This document shows positions 18,486 through 28,599 of a stretch of 37,686 nt of DNA, piece by piece (within the stretch, counting starts at the first letter, position 1; the number at the start of each line of letters is the position of its first letter). Below the pieces are notes generated by a model that was not told the DNA's origin, ran no database searches, and worked only from the letters and a program-made list of their open reading frames with translations. The DNA lies in the NCBI GenBank assembly GCA_001586965.3, contig LUCW03002164.1:1-37686 (forward strand), in the 5' to 3' direction. A program made the translations under genes and the position numbers. Origin of the DNA: Sphaeroforma sirkka (lineage: Eukaryota; Opisthokonta; Ichthyosporea; Ichthyophonida).

Positions 18486-21476
18486 ATGAGTAAGATTCAA
18501 CTCTTAGGGTATAGAATCTCAGGGGAAGGTATTAAAATCGACCCCGGAAAGGTAGAACATCTCTTAGATCGGAGAACTCCAACAACCGGGAGAGATGTAA
18601 ATAGCATGTGTGGATTCGTAAATTTCTTTTCAGATGGCGTTCCACACTTAGCAGATTACTTAAAACCTTTTGGACACTTAAGATGTCACAAAGGTAAGTT
18701 GGGGGAGCTATGGACTAAAGAGTGTGATGAGGCGTTTAAGATCCTCAAGCACGCAGTACAACAAGCACCTGTGGTTCAAGGACCAGTTGATGGCGTGCCG
18801 TTTGAAATAGCAACGGACGCATCAGACCTAGCACTAGGAGGAGTATTGTATCAGGTTATAGATAATAAACCTAGATACATACAATTCTTTAGTCGTGCTA
18901 TGAATGCATCACAGTTGAATTATCCAACTGTTAAACAAGAATTATTAGCTATAGTAACAGCTATGACACACTTTAGAGATTACCTCTATGGAACAGCATT
19001 TACGCTGATGTGTGATCCAAAGTCTCTTCAATACATGAAAGAGATGGAGCCGGACTCTCAATTATTGAGCAGATGGCATGATACAATATCAAAATTTCAC
19101 TTTGATATAAAATATTTACCAGGCATACATAACCACTTACCGGATATGTTGTCCAGGTTTGTACCAGACTTTAATAAGTCAGTCCGCGAACTCTTAGCCA
19201 CTGATTGGAAATGTAATTCAAGATGGTTTGAGTTAGCACAAAAGACATTCGGCCCACATACTATAGATATGTTCGCCGCGCATCATAACGCGCAATTAAA
19301 AGATTACAGGACGTTAAATCATCCTCTAGGAGATGCCTTTCAATTGGATCTCTCCAAACATAACGCGTGGGCTAATCCACCGTGGCAGTTAATTGCCCAA
19401 TTATTAAACTACGTTCAGATACATAAAGCTACCTTAACGTTGTGTTGTCCCCAACGGAAATTAGATCCGTGGCTCAATAAATTAATAAGCATGATACAAT
19501 GCGAGCCAATATATTTAGATAGGAAAGTAGATACCTTCCTCTATCAGGGTACCCGAGCAGTCCAAAAGACGCCCTGGAGACATACTCTAATATGTCGTAT
19601 AGGTCCTATAGGTACAACCTCATGGACCCCTTCTGCGACCTTCCTTAACAAGGTCAAAGAATCAGAGATTCCACTCTCTACCAAATTGAACGCAAACCAG
19701 TTCAAAGACAACACAACACTTGAAGTTTGTGCACAAAAAATACAATCTACTACTGACTACACTGTTAAGAAGCGTCAGTCTCTAGCTAGGACTTTATTTA
19801 CTAACATAAAGTCCAAGCCCGAAGTCTTTAAGACACTCGTTCTAAAGGGACTCATGAACGAGAACCCTGATTTACATGCACACATATTACGACTATTAAA
19901 CAAGTCAAGTGTAGCATATTTTTATGAACGCACTAAAGATGCGCATACAAAGGGAAGAGAGGAGTCTGTGAACACAACAGACGTAGAGAACACGCAAGTG
20001 GATTCTCAACACCCTACCTTTATACTAGAAGAGCAGAATGATGATAACATTCTCTCTTGGCTGATGCAAAATCATAAGCTGAAGCACCAGAACGTAGTAG
20101 AAGCACTTAAAGATGCTAAACGAAATGGGATAGCGCATCCCAAGTTGGCAACTTTAGTTGACAAAGTATATCAGTCATGCACAGACTGTGATCTCAATCA
20201 GATCAAGCGCTATGGGTTCGCACCGCTTAAGAGTGTGACCGAAGATGTTTCATGGCGCAGGGTCATCATTGATCTGGTTGACCTGCCTACGTCCGAGCAC
20301 ACAGGCGACCGTTACGTATGCCACTTCTTTGATGTGGCGTCACGGTTTAACTTGCTTTACCCTCTTAAAGATAAAAGTACGCACACTGTGGCAGAATTAT
20401 GTTGCCAAGTCTTTGCTGACCACGGGTGGCCAGGTATTATGTGCTCTGATAACGGTAGCGAGTTCTGTGATGACATTATGGAATCCTTAGTACTCGTATC
20501 AGGCATGTGCCATAAGAGAGGTGTGCCATATAAACCGCAAACGCAAGGCGCAAATGAAACGCGCCATAGAAGACTTAAGTTCTTCTTACGCACTGCATTA
20601 ACGGATGATGCAGATGATTGGCCGTACCATCCTAAATGGGTACAAACACAAATGAACGAGTGTGTTGATCCGGTTACAGGAACTACACCCGCTCACTATT
20701 TTCGTGGCAGATATAGTGAGTTACAAATACCCTATAACAAGGATGAACCTGATCGCCATGAGTTACCATGGTTAGAAAAGGTACAACGTATACATAACGT
20801 TGTATACCCTTGCTTGCGAGAAACACATAATATAGCCTTATTAAAAAGGCAAAACAGATGGAACAATACCAAGAAGATAGCAGAGTATCAGGTTGGTGAC
20901 AGGGTTAATATCCGTCAACGCAACTCTGATGCTACTGTATTAACATCTAAATGGATAGGTCCATATATAATCTCAGTAGCAGACACTAAAAGCGGAACGT
21001 ACGAGGTTAATAACCCCGATGGTTCTAGTGCGCTTAATATAGGCACAAGTCATATTCCGACTACTGAGATTATACTCGCAAGAAGACATGACACTAATGC
21101 CCCTCTTGATCGTTCTGAATTTAAGGACATAATATGGAGAACGGATAAGGGAGGTTACACATACTATCGTACACGCTTTATAGACGGTACGATCGCTGAG
21201 TTAACTTCAGACGCTTTTGACAATCAAGATTGTTTAAAAGCCTTTAATAGAAAATGGCGTAAACGCCTACATAAGTCACAAGCTGATAAAGACAGCATGT
21301 TCCCAACATCTGAAGGTACGGAAGTTAAAACTTACCCACCTACAGCATTTATCCCGAGCTTTACTGCTCATCCTTCATACATCCCAAAGACACTGAAACG
21401 TAATAAACGTCCAGTCGACCACCACGGACCTACTGGACCTAAGCCCAAAACTCACAGGGTAACCGAGAACGCTTAA
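18486..21476 (+). CDS. Element D pol: RT connection, RNase H, Dam-like block, integrase, chromodomain-like tail
   Basis: A continuous 996-residue frame. Residues 1-70: RT connection (LLGYRISGEGIKIDPGK). 100-225: RNase H, with D111 (TDAS), E152 and D177. 256-373: methyltransferase-like block with IDMFA (260-264) and NPPW (297-300). 525-570: HHCC zinc module ending CTDC. 590-700: DDE integrase core with D596, D655 (SDNGSEF) and E691 (ANETRH). 823-845: GPY/F module (WIGPYIISVADTKSGTYEV). 876-921: chromodomain-like segment. The end is basic (KRNKRPVDHH). The products would copy and integrate the element. It lacks its own natural start, being part of a longer polyprotein, and belongs to a fossil element. 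Confidence 0.9.
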   Translation: MSKIQLLGYRISGEGIKIDPGKVEHLLDRRTPTTGRDVNSMCGFVNFFSDGVPHLADYLKPFGHLRCHKGKLGELWTKECDEAFKILKHAVQQAPVVQGPVDGVPFEIATDASDLALGGVLYQVIDNKPRYIQFFSRAMNASQLNYPTVKQELLAIVTAMTHFRDYLYGTAFTLMCDPKSLQYMKEMEPDSQLLSRWHDTISKFHFDIKYLPGIHNHLPDMLSRFVPDFNKSVRELLATDWKCNSRWFELAQKTFGPHTIDMFAAHHNAQLKDYRTLNHPLGDAFQLDLSKHNAWANPPWQLIAQLLNYVQIHKATLTLCCPQRKLDPWLNKLISMIQCEPIYLDRKVDTFLYQGTRAVQKTPWRHTLICRIGPIGTTSWTPSATFLNKVKESEIPLSTKLNANQFKDNTTLEVCAQKIQSTTDYTVKKRQSLARTLFTNIKSKPEVFKTLVLKGLMNENPDLHAHILRLLNKSSVAYFYERTKDAHTKGREESVNTTDVENTQVDSQHPTFILEEQNDDNILSWLMQNHKLKHQNVVEALKDAKRNGIAHPKLATLVDKVYQSCTDCDLNQIKRYGFAPLKSVTEDVSWRRVIIDLVDLPTSEHTGDRYVCHFFDVASRFNLLYPLKDKSTHTVAELCCQVFADHGWPGIMCSDNGSEFCDDIMESLVLVSGMCHKRGVPYKPQTQGANETRHRRLKFFLRTALTDDADDWPYHPKWVQTQMNECVDPVTGTTPAHYFRGRYSELQIPYNKDEPDRHELPWLEKVQRIHNVVYPCLRETHNIALLKRQNRWNNTKKIAEYQVGDRVNIRQRNSDATVLTSKWIGPYIISVADTKSGTYEVNNPDGSSALNIGTSHIPTTEIILARRHDTNAPLDRSEFKDIIWRTDKGGYTYYRTRFIDGTIAELTSDAFDNQDCLKAFNRKWRKRLHKSQADKDSMFPTSEGTEVKTYPPTAFIPSFTAHPSYIPKTLKRNKRPVDHHGPTGPKPKTHRVTENA
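19240..19610 (+). other. Dam-like (adenine methyltransferase-like) block within element D pol
   Basis: Residues about 252-375 of the pol segment read FGPHTIDMFAAHHNAQ, then DAFQLDLSKHNAWANPPWQL, then TLTLCCPQRKLDPW. The order D-x-FA / N...Y / DAF..D / NPPW / strand followed by P..W matches the Dam-like domain that lies after RNase H in DIRS tyrosine-recombinase retroelements. NPPW corresponds to the catalytic DPPY/NPPW class motif of amino-methyltransferases. Homologous blocks lie at 1790-2144 (+) and 30818-31171 (-). Assignment is by pattern and memory of the family, not by a search. Confidence 0.6.
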
Positions 21477-21545
21477 CTTCTCCGCCTGAGAAACATCAAC
21501 TATATGTTATGCTACTTAATGTTTTCGACCCGTTTTTCCTTTCTC

Positions 21546-21616
21546 GCTTTGCAAATCCAAAATCAGCTTGAGTGAGCAACTAGCCTCTCTTGGATTTCAA
21601 AGCTGGGTGGGGGCTG
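21546..21616 (+). other. Hairpin and polypurine tract before the 3' LTR of element D
   Basis: GCTTTGCAAATCCAA (21546-21560) pairs with TTGGATTTCAAAGC (21590-21603), leaving a single bulge and a loop of about 29 bases. The G-rich tract GGGTGGGGGCTG follows directly and ends at the LTR. The tract is the expected plus-strand primer; the hairpin could place it or assist RNA 3' end processing, which is inference. Confidence 0.65.
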
Positions 21617-22368
21617 TGTAAGGGCCTCCACATTAGACTCTTATGTTGATAGACGTACTCTTAAGCAGTACGTAAATTATAAACGTACTATTAAAAGCAC
21701 GTGTATTAAATGGTTTTTAACGGTTCTATTTACAAGTACCTTTTCCATTTTACAAATCAGATATTTTGGCCCCGACCCATTAAAGTGACTGTGAAAAAGG
21801 CCAAGAGTAGATTTGGAGTAGGTCTACTAAGAGACCTAGATAAACACTCCAAAATATACATCTGAATACTTCGGTAGCGAGATGGCTCAACCGAACATAG
21901 GTTTCTAGGGACCCTTAATGGTTACCTAGTTTGACCTCCGCTCAGCCAACCAGATGTGCCAGTCTGATGATGGCAAGTCGGTAATTCTTGATAAGTGGCC
22001 AGTTATTGGTTAAGACAATAACTGAGGACATCAAGCGTATTCCTTTTCTTTTTTACATTTTTTCTAAAGATAGGATTTTACTAGTTTTAGTATTTCGTGC
22101 AACGAAACAAGTAATACTAGTTTCGACGATAACGATAACGAAAACATAAATAAAATCCCTTCGGCGAAATCAGTACTGGGAGGATGATATATAGGCAATG
22201 TCTCAGCCTTACAATCCCCCAGAGTATTGCTGATCTCTATGAGGCATACCTAACTTTATTGCCAGACTAAAATTCGTATACTTAAAAAACTTATTAAAAG
22301 ACTTTAAGATTTTATTACGTTTAGTAGCTCTAAGATCTTTATACCGCCTTAAGGGACCGATATCTACA
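21617..22368 (+). repeat. Family 2 LTR (3' LTR of element D)
   Basis: A 752-bp repeat beginning TGTAAGGGCCTCCACATTAG and ending ACCGATATCTACA. It is about 97 percent like the 5' LTR by eye and keeps the same hairpins. Copia reverse transcriptase sequence begins immediately after it. Confidence 0.9.
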
Positions 22369-23401
22369 CACTCGGATGGAACACTGTTCATCAAACGAAC
22401 ACACAGTGAACCTTGTTTCATTATTGTACACATAGATGACAAAATTGCAGCATGCCAGAGTAAGACCGACGGACATAAATTAGCTAACGCAATGAAAGGC
22501 GAATGGAACACTGTAGATATGGGCCTACCGTTATGGTTTCTCAAGTGCCAAGTGAAAATACACCCTGGAAGAGTACGTCTCCATCAACGACAATACCTAA
22601 GAGAAATATTGCTGGAATGACTGTAAGCCAGCATGGGTACCAATTCTAGAATCAGACTATGAAGTAACAGACAAACATGCATACCTCCGGAAAAAGGCGG
22701 CAAGCTCAGACCTCCCAACAATCACACAATACAACAAGCTAGTGGGTCAGCTACGATACCTTGTAGATCAAACACGAGTGGATATATGCTTTGCAATTTC
22801 GATTCTAAGTCGCTATCTGATATCACCTCAGTACCACCATTTCAGAGGTGCCAAGCGCTGTTTGAAGTATCTCGCTGGTACTCGGGACTTTGGACTCGAA
22901 TACACGAACAAAGAACCATACATTCCCTATCTGAGAGTACAGAGTAGCTTTTCTAGCGATGACACAACAAGACGATCCACCACCAGGCGAGTGGGCATTA
23001 TAGCAGGTGCACCATTCATGTGGGGAACAAACTTGCAACGATTAGTAACAACGTCTACAGCAGAGGCAGAATACGTAGCACAATCTGATACAGCCAAAGA
23101 CGCGGTATGGGCTAAGAATCTCTTCACAGAATTGGGCATTCCGCTCGTAGAACCCACCACCATAGAACAGGACAACAAGTCAGCAATACTGACGGGAAAT
23201 GGTATCACAAAATCCCGCCGTACAAAACATTTCGCTCTACGATATCATCACAACAGGGAACTCACATCGAACAACACCATCAAGCTAAAATACATGCCAT
23301 CAGAACATCTACTCAGTGATTTTTTCACGAAGCCACTCAGCCGAGAGAAGCTTACCGACATACGTGACAGACTAATGACTTGGATGCCAGTATCAACATA
23401 G
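22369..23401 (+). pseudogene. Ty1/Copia RT C-terminal part and RNase H
   Basis: The first part reads DGTLFIKRTHSEPCFIIVHIDD, which is the region of the Copia RT around the catalytic acidic pair, then KTDGHKLANAMKGEWNTVDMG and LWFLKCQVKIH. From 22742 comes the thumb and RNase H: GQLRYLVDQTRVDICFAISI, HHFRGAKRCLKYLAGTRDFG, RRSTTRRVGIIAGAPFMWGT, STAEAEYVAQSDTAKDAVW, EQDNKSAI and RRTKHFALRYHHNRE, all classic Copia signatures. It is broken in a few places. The upstream RT part is missing here and seems to be the piece at 26828-27198 on the other strand. After the stop there are only about 45 bases before fragment F; no Copia LTR is recognised. Confidence 0.9.
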
Positions 23402-23445
23402 TTCAATTTATAATAAAGGTAAGCATCTTAAGGTAAGCAGGTGTC

Positions 23446-24268
23446 AAAGAAGAAGGTAACATGTGTAAGCCTTCAGGTGCACCTTTAAACTGGTGCTTCT
23501 TACCTTGCCAAGTAAAGAAAAAAGATTTCCTATGCGGCTCATATATTTGTAATTGATGAGATGCAGCTTTTTAAGTCTACCTTGGAAAAGATAGTCGCAC
23601 CTTCCATTTTTGCGTAGTATCTCGCTTATCTTTGGTAAGCTGATTGGCGACAGGTCTAATACTACTCTTGTTTTACTAAATGCTCCATCAGGTTTCTATT
23701 GATCGACCGCTAAGAGAACTAAGTTAATTGGGGTTGCATCATAATTGATTTCAATTAGACCCTGTTTTAACCAATCTTCAATTTGGGTTCTAACAACGTC
23801 TTTGTGTCTCCAACTCACGTAGTTATGTGAAGGACAGTTTAACGTAGAGAAATCGACGTTTGTTAAGTTAAGCTTAACGTACCCGTTAGAGAACTTAAAC
23901 ATACACCAGTCAGTTATTGCAATCTTTCTGTTTTGTATAATTAAGTCCATAATTATATCGGTAAAGTGCGAAATCATATCCTTTGCTTCACCTTCCGGAG
24001 GTTTAGGTATTTTTAACATGTTATCATCTGACTGATCTTTATTTGGGTCTAGCCCATTAGGCAGACCAGTGAGAGTTACACCTAAACTGAGAAGATCAGT
24101 CATACCTATAATTAAATCGTATTTCTGAGACATGTCAGTATCGATTAGGCGAGTCTTTGCTTCTCTTCTATCTGACAACATTATGTGTACATAGTCAACG
24201 GCTTCTTCGTAAGTGGTAACTTTACTATTTCCCAAGATTATATTAGTTGTTTCGTTATGGATAGGCAT
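23446..24268 (-). pseudogene. Fragment F protease and RT start
   Basis: The segment includes MSQKYDLIIGMTDLLSLGVT, the protease C-terminal strand, then QSDDNMLKIPKPPEGEAKDM, IAITDWCMFKFSNGYVKL and DWLKQGLIEINYDATPINLV, the N-terminal RT region. It parallels residues of element E at 31759-33024. It is interrupted in several places. Confidence 0.85.
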
Positions 24269-24538
24269 ATTTGTAGCATAGGCTGCTCAGCGTGAGATAG
24301 CAGAGACTTCAGCCCCTGGATCAAAAAGTGCTATAACTTTTTCTCCACTTACATAAACGATTTGAAATATACGTTCATCGCTCTAGTGCACACATATAGA
24401 ACTGTCAGTGATTAACTTGGACGTCCGGCATGTCCTTGCAATCATCTTTGTGCCATCCGTTAGTACCCTCACAAGTAGTATACTCTTTCATATAGTGCCC
24501 AAAGTTTGGCTTGCCTGGTGCACACTTAACAGAGTCGT

Positions 24539-24708
24539 GTTTACCATTACACTTGCCATCACGTTCAGTGAGTTTGTAACCACACTTCTTGCAAGGTGCT
24601 CTCTCCTTCCTTTCACCCTTTGGGTTTACCATTACACTTGCCATCACGTTCAGTGAGTTTGTAACCACACTTCTTGCAAGGTGCTCTCTCCTTCCTTTCA
24701 CCCTTTGG
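24539..24708. repeat. Two tandem copies of an 85-bp unit within fragment F gag
   Basis: GTTTACCATTACACTTGCC and the 66 bases after it occur at 24539-24623 and again at 24624-24708 with no difference I can see. The unit covers the cysteine-rich nucleocapsid-like coding part. Element E has only one copy at the matching place (about 33276-33356), so this is a late local duplication. Confidence 0.85.
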
Positions 24709-25730
24709 TTCAGTAGAAGTAGAGCCTTTACCACCTCCAGCAGTAGTGCGGTTTTTTTTAGTATTACGCGCAGTGTTATTCTCTGTCGCGGTACGCTTAG
24801 CGGGCTGGGTAAAGCTCGAGGTACTAAGTACTCTAGTAGATGAGTTGGTATGCTTTGAACTATCTTCTCAAAGACAGACCAAGGCATAGATCGCAAATCA
24901 CCATATGCGATAATATCATCATTGACCTCCTTAAATAGGCTAGCCCCCAGAGTCTTCATCATCTGACAAATTAACAAATATTCGCCAATATAGGTACGAC
25001 CTCCCATCCGAGTGTTCATATGTGTCATATGAGCTAGAGCATCTCGAATAGTAGTATTGTTCGCAAAGGTCTTGCGAGACTCTAGAAGTTCACGATCACG
25101 TGCACCTTCATAGAAAGCGTTAAGTATGTTCTCACGCAACTGGGGCCAGGGTAGGGCTTTCCAGTTGGGCTCATAAGCCTTCAAGATAGTTTTCTATTCC
25201 TATGACTCACAGAAATGAATAAATACATTCATAATCTGATTATCCTTAACGCTGGCAGACTCCTTAAGTTGGTCAAAGACCTTCAGTGTCTCCACTGTAC
25301 TCTCATTAGTAGAGAAATCGACCTCAGCCTTCGCGTTACCTAGCTACTTTATAAAGCTTGGTTCGAAGCGTTCACGAGGCTCACGCTCAGTGCTACGGGC
25401 TGCTAGTGCCAAGATGGAGTCTACAGAGTCATTCAATAGACGGTCCTCAAGGACTTGCATACCAGAACGTAATAGCCTAAGAAGTTGTCTGTTTCTCACT
25501 TCCTCGTCTTCAGTGCTAGACTGCGTACTCTCTAGTAAAGTACTGGTATAACGATTACCAAAGTCGTGATTACCAGGGTTAGATGGTAAATGAGGATCGA
25601 TGCTATGAGGGTGGTAAGCCTCCTCGATTTCCATACGATCATAGCCCCTGACAGGCTTAGGTTTGTCAAGAGGATCTTCCGAGCTATAGAGATTAAATTT
25701 TGAAGTTTTACTCGCTTCAACAGCGATAAT

Positions 25731-25795
25731 TGGCTCAGTGATAACCCTGCTGGCTGGTTAACCAGAAGGCCCCAAGTTCGAACCCCGGCTCGGAA
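25731..25795 (+). repeat. tRNA-like module antisense to fragment F gag
   Basis: The plus strand has TGGCTCAGTGA at 25731-25741, close to a Pol III A box, and AGTTCGAACCC at 25775-25785, matching the B box, 34 bases apart, with CTGGTTAACCAG between them as an anticodon-arm-like hairpin. There is no matching acceptor stem, so it is not an intact tRNA gene but a tRNA-derived (SINE-head-like) sequence. The same module lies at the same gag position in element E (34446-34520). Confidence 0.6.
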
Positions 25796-26080
25796 TTTTT
25801 TCTCGGTATAGGAAGAATATCGGCCACGTGGGATATGATCGAAGGGTCATTATCTTTGCGGTTCATATGACGTCGAGATTGAGAAGATCCAACCACTCGT
25901 TGTCGAGTTATGGCGTCCTCAACATTTGCGTCTTCCGCCCCAACATTCGGTGGCGAGGCATTCAGTGGTGAGGCATGCAATAAAATTTCACAAAATGGAG
26001 CGCCGCCATCTTTGTTGATAGGTGGATTGGGCTGACTTACAGTAGTAATACACCCTCGATCTCGAGACGATTCCTCCACT

Positions 26081-26827
26081 TGTTCAGGAGATATAGCCTT
26101 AGAGCTACTAAACGAGTTAAAATCTTAAAGTCTTTTAATAAGTTTTTTAAGTATACGAATTTTAGTCTGGCAATAAAGTTAGGTATGCCTCATAGAAATC
26201 AGCAATACTCTGGGGGATTGTAAGGCTGAGACATTGCCTATATATCATCCTCCCAGTACTGATTTCGTCGAAGGGATTTTATTTATGTTTTCGTTATCGT
26301 TATCGTCGAAACTAGTATTACTTGTTTCGTCGCATGAATTATTAAAACTAGTAAAATCCTATCTTTAGAAAAAAAAAAAAAAAAAAAAAGAAAAGGAATA
26401 CCCTTGATGTCCTTAGTTATTGTCTTAACCGATAACTGGCCATTTATCAAGAATTACTGACTTGCCATCATCAGACTGGCACATCTGGTTGGCTGAGCGG
26501 AGGTCAAACTAGGTAACCATTAAGGGTCCCTAGAAACCTATGTTCGGTTGAGCCATCTCGCTACCGAAGTATTCAGATGTATATTTTGGAGTGTTTATTT
26601 AGGTCTCTTAATAGACCTATTCCAAATCTACTCTTTGGCCTTTTTCACAGTCCCTTTAATGGGTCGGGGCCAAAATATCTGATTTGTAAAATGGAAAAGG
26701 TACTTGTAAATAGAACCGTTAAAAACCATTTAATACACGTGCTTTTAATAGTACGTTCATAATTTACGTACTGCTTAAGAGTACGTTTATCAACATAAGA
26801 GTCTAATGTGGAGGCCCGGCTATTACA
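26081..26827 (-). repeat. Family 2 LTR, reverse orientation
   Basis: The right end, CCGGGCCTCCACAT in reverse, closes with GGCTATTACA at 26827, which is the 5' end of a family 2 LTR on the minus strand. The hairpin with TTGGAGT/ACTCCAA lies near 26583-26627. The similarity to element D's LTRs runs to about 26092; the last bases towards 26081 are diverged, so that limit is approximate. It adjoins fragment F on the left and the Copia RT piece on the right, and contains a long A run near 26369-26389. Confidence 0.85.
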
Positions 26828-27198
26828 ATTGCGCTTGTTTATAACTGTGCTGTATAGCAAATCAATGGATAGCTTTAAACCAGTAGTGTCCGCTAGGTGG
26901 TAGACCGTATACGCAACGGCCAACTCGACATACAACCTTTATGTCTCCTTGCTTATGCCTTTCGTATACTTTTTTTCTGAGACGGGTCCAATAGATGTTC
27001 GATGAGATTGTATCCTTGCAGCACTCGCATGTAGCTAGGGATATCCAGTTCTTTAGTGAGGTAGGCCGAGGGTGTAATATATTGTCGAATGTCCATGTCA
27101 TAGTGTGCCATTATAGCTAGACAAATTAACAGTGTGCGTATTGCTAGGAGTTCGTCTCTTACGGCGGCTATCGTGATACCAGTCGACATTATTATCAT
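26828..27198 (-). pseudogene. Copia RT N-terminal part
   Basis: The segment contains AHYDMDIRQYITPSAYLTKE and a GDIKVVCRVGRCVYGLPPSGHYWFK-type stretch. The latter is the conserved Copia RT block (V-C-x-L-x-x-x-LYGL...W). The remainder of the palm with the catalytic acidic pair is not here. It is a broken fossil part. Confidence 0.8.
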
Positions 27199-27559
27199 CC
27201 TTCGCGAAGTCCCGGAGTTCTCGAGAGACTTGGCGACCTTCTGCCGTTCTTCTAGCTATGGTTGCTTTGAGATCATGTTGTGTTTGGTAGTCGCTTCAGC
27301 AGCCTCCGACTCGACGGTATGTACTTCGCTCTCAGCAGGTTGTTGTGTTGACGATGAAGTTATCTGTATTTGTTCTGGGTTGCTTGAATGGTGCGTCACA
27401 GTTGGCTGGGCTTGTTGGCTAAGCATATCTTCCGATGTCGATGTTGTCCTTGCGTCTGTTTGAAAATCGCCATTTTCGATTTGGAGGAATGTACTACTGT
27501 TTGTAGTGTCATGTGGTGCGATAGCTGTTGTACATTTGTTTTCTTCCCAAACAAAGAAT
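27199..27559 (-). other. Copia integrase-RT linker region
   Basis: The translated minus strand is rich in Ser, Thr, Gln and Glu (for example TVTHHSSNPEQIQITSSSTQ), as is usual between integrase and RT in Copia polyproteins. No domain is expected. Confidence 0.6.
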
Positions 27560-28520
27560 TCATATTCGAATATATAGACGTCTCGGCTTTGTATTATACG
27601 CTTGGTTAGTGGTTATTATACGCTTGGCCATTGGTGAGTATATACGATACGAGTCTGGTGTTGTGTCCAAGGGTTGCGCAAGAAGAATGCCATCCAGTGC
27701 TTTGTCGTCGAGTTTGCCGTCTGGATCACGGTTTTTGTATGCGATGGGACACCCGAATGTTTTGAACATATCTATCGAAAATGCGTAATCTGTAAACTTC
27801 TCGTATGGAGATGAGTTCTTCTCGTTGGTGGGTATAGCATTGTATATGTTGGTGGTTCGAATCAGTGATTCAGCCCACATATTAGTCGGTAGACGTGCAC
27901 ACTTCAGTTGTGCAAGCATGCAAGGGACTAGTGTACCATTAAGTCTCTCTACCTTGCCATGGTATTGTGGCGTGGCCGTAGGTGCGTACCTCGAGCAGTA
28001 TCCCAAGTACGCAAGCATGCGCCTCGTTACGTTTGCTGTAAACTGCGAGCCTCGATCCATTTGAATGCACTGAATTCGGCGATGACTTAGGATGTACCAT
28101 TCATCGAAGGTATCTTAGGTCTGAGCTTCTGGGTCTACCGCTCTTAGGTCTGAGTAAAATAACATCCAAAATTTTTGTCGCTTTCAGATCGCGGATCGGA
28201 TACTCTTTGGCCATACTAGAAAATTGTCTATGATTGATACAGAGTGAATGTTGGATCCTTTGACGTTACAAACGGTCCTATTATGTCCACGAAGACTAAC
28301 TCGGAGAGGCTCTGTATTAGGTTGCGTGCTGTCCTTCCTTGTTTGTATTTTTGTTTTTCTTCTTAGCAATAGGGATAGTATTATTTATTTCAAAAACTTA
28401 ACAATAGTGCATGTTTTGCATTGTTCCTCTGGTTGCCTTACGTATGGTAAATCTTTTGGGACGTAGCTGGGGTGCGCAATTCTGTTGTGCCATGAAATCT
28501 GGGTTGGTTTCTCCAGCGAT
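27560..28520 (-). pseudogene. Copia GAG-pre-integrase module and integrase
   Basis: Near 28500-28400 the minus strand reads SWHNRIAHPSYVPKDLPYV followed by a CKTC pair, the HHCC zinc module that precedes Copia integrase. Downstream, at 28060-27560, are DRGSQFTANVTRRMLAYLG, YAPTATPQYHGKVERLNGTL (the late part of the catalytic core with its glutamate) and FKTFGCPIAYKNRDPDGKLD, the conserved C-terminal GKLD block. It would insert Copia cDNA. The region is broken in several places. Confidence 0.87.
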
Positions 28521-28599
28521 GGTTTTACTGTAGTCATAGTTATGTCGTCGATGTGTACACAGTATGTTCTGTGCTTTTCATGTACTGTTATGGTTCCGA

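Larger units (their letters stand above)
14813..22368 (+). mobile_element. Ty3/Gypsy family 2 element D, nearly full length
   Basis: The most complete element in the window: 5' LTR 14813-15569, gag region 15683-17330, protease-RT 17388-18353, RNase H/Dam-like/integrase 18486-21476, a 3' untranslated stretch with a hairpin and G-rich polypurine tract, and 3' LTR 21617-22368. The two LTRs differ by roughly 3 percent by eye, so the insertion is fairly young. It has a handful of breaks, mostly in the 5' half, and is treated as a fossil. Left flank (element C gag) and right flank (Copia RT) come from different elements and no target duplication is seen, which points to rearrangement after insertion. 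Confidence 0.92.
24405..26079 (-). pseudogene. Fragment F gag
   Basis: The translated pieces show the gag order seen in element E: EDAITRQRVVGSSQSRR near the start, NPGNHDFGNRYTSTLLESTQ, GMQVLEDRLLNDSVDS, a capsid-like helical part (AYEPNWKALPWPQLRENILN, ALAHMTHMNTRMGGRTYIGE, DLRSMPWSVFEKIVQ), and a cysteine-rich end (CKKCGYKLTERDGKCNG, CKDMPDVQVNH). It has several breaks, an 85-bp tandem duplication in the cysteine-rich part, and an antisense tRNA-like module at 25731-25795. Confidence 0.85.
23446..26080 (-). mobile_element. Family 1-like internal fragment F (gag, protease, start of RT)
   Basis: A minus-strand internal fragment lying between the Copia RNase H end and a family 2 LTR. It contains gag (24405-26079), protease and the RT start (23446-24268), homologous through its length to element E at about 32117-34700 but visibly more diverged and with more breaks. 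It has no LTR of family 1; instead a family 2 LTR in the same orientation sits directly upstream, so it may be a mosaic or recombination product. The RT part ends close to the position at which the 75-base fragment at 7356-7430 ends. It is a fossil. Confidence 0.85.

Noticed and set aside
14813-22368. DIRS-type element because of the methyltransferase-like block
   Set aside because: The element has ordinary LTRs in direct orientation and a clear DDE integrase; no tyrosine recombinase is visible, so Ty3/Gypsy stands.
26577-26762. A 61-codon frame starting MYILECL that recurs in the LTRs (also antisense at 14878-15063)
   Set aside because: It lies wholly inside the family 2 LTR, antisense to the element at 14878-15063, and recurs only because the LTR is repeated; no protein features.
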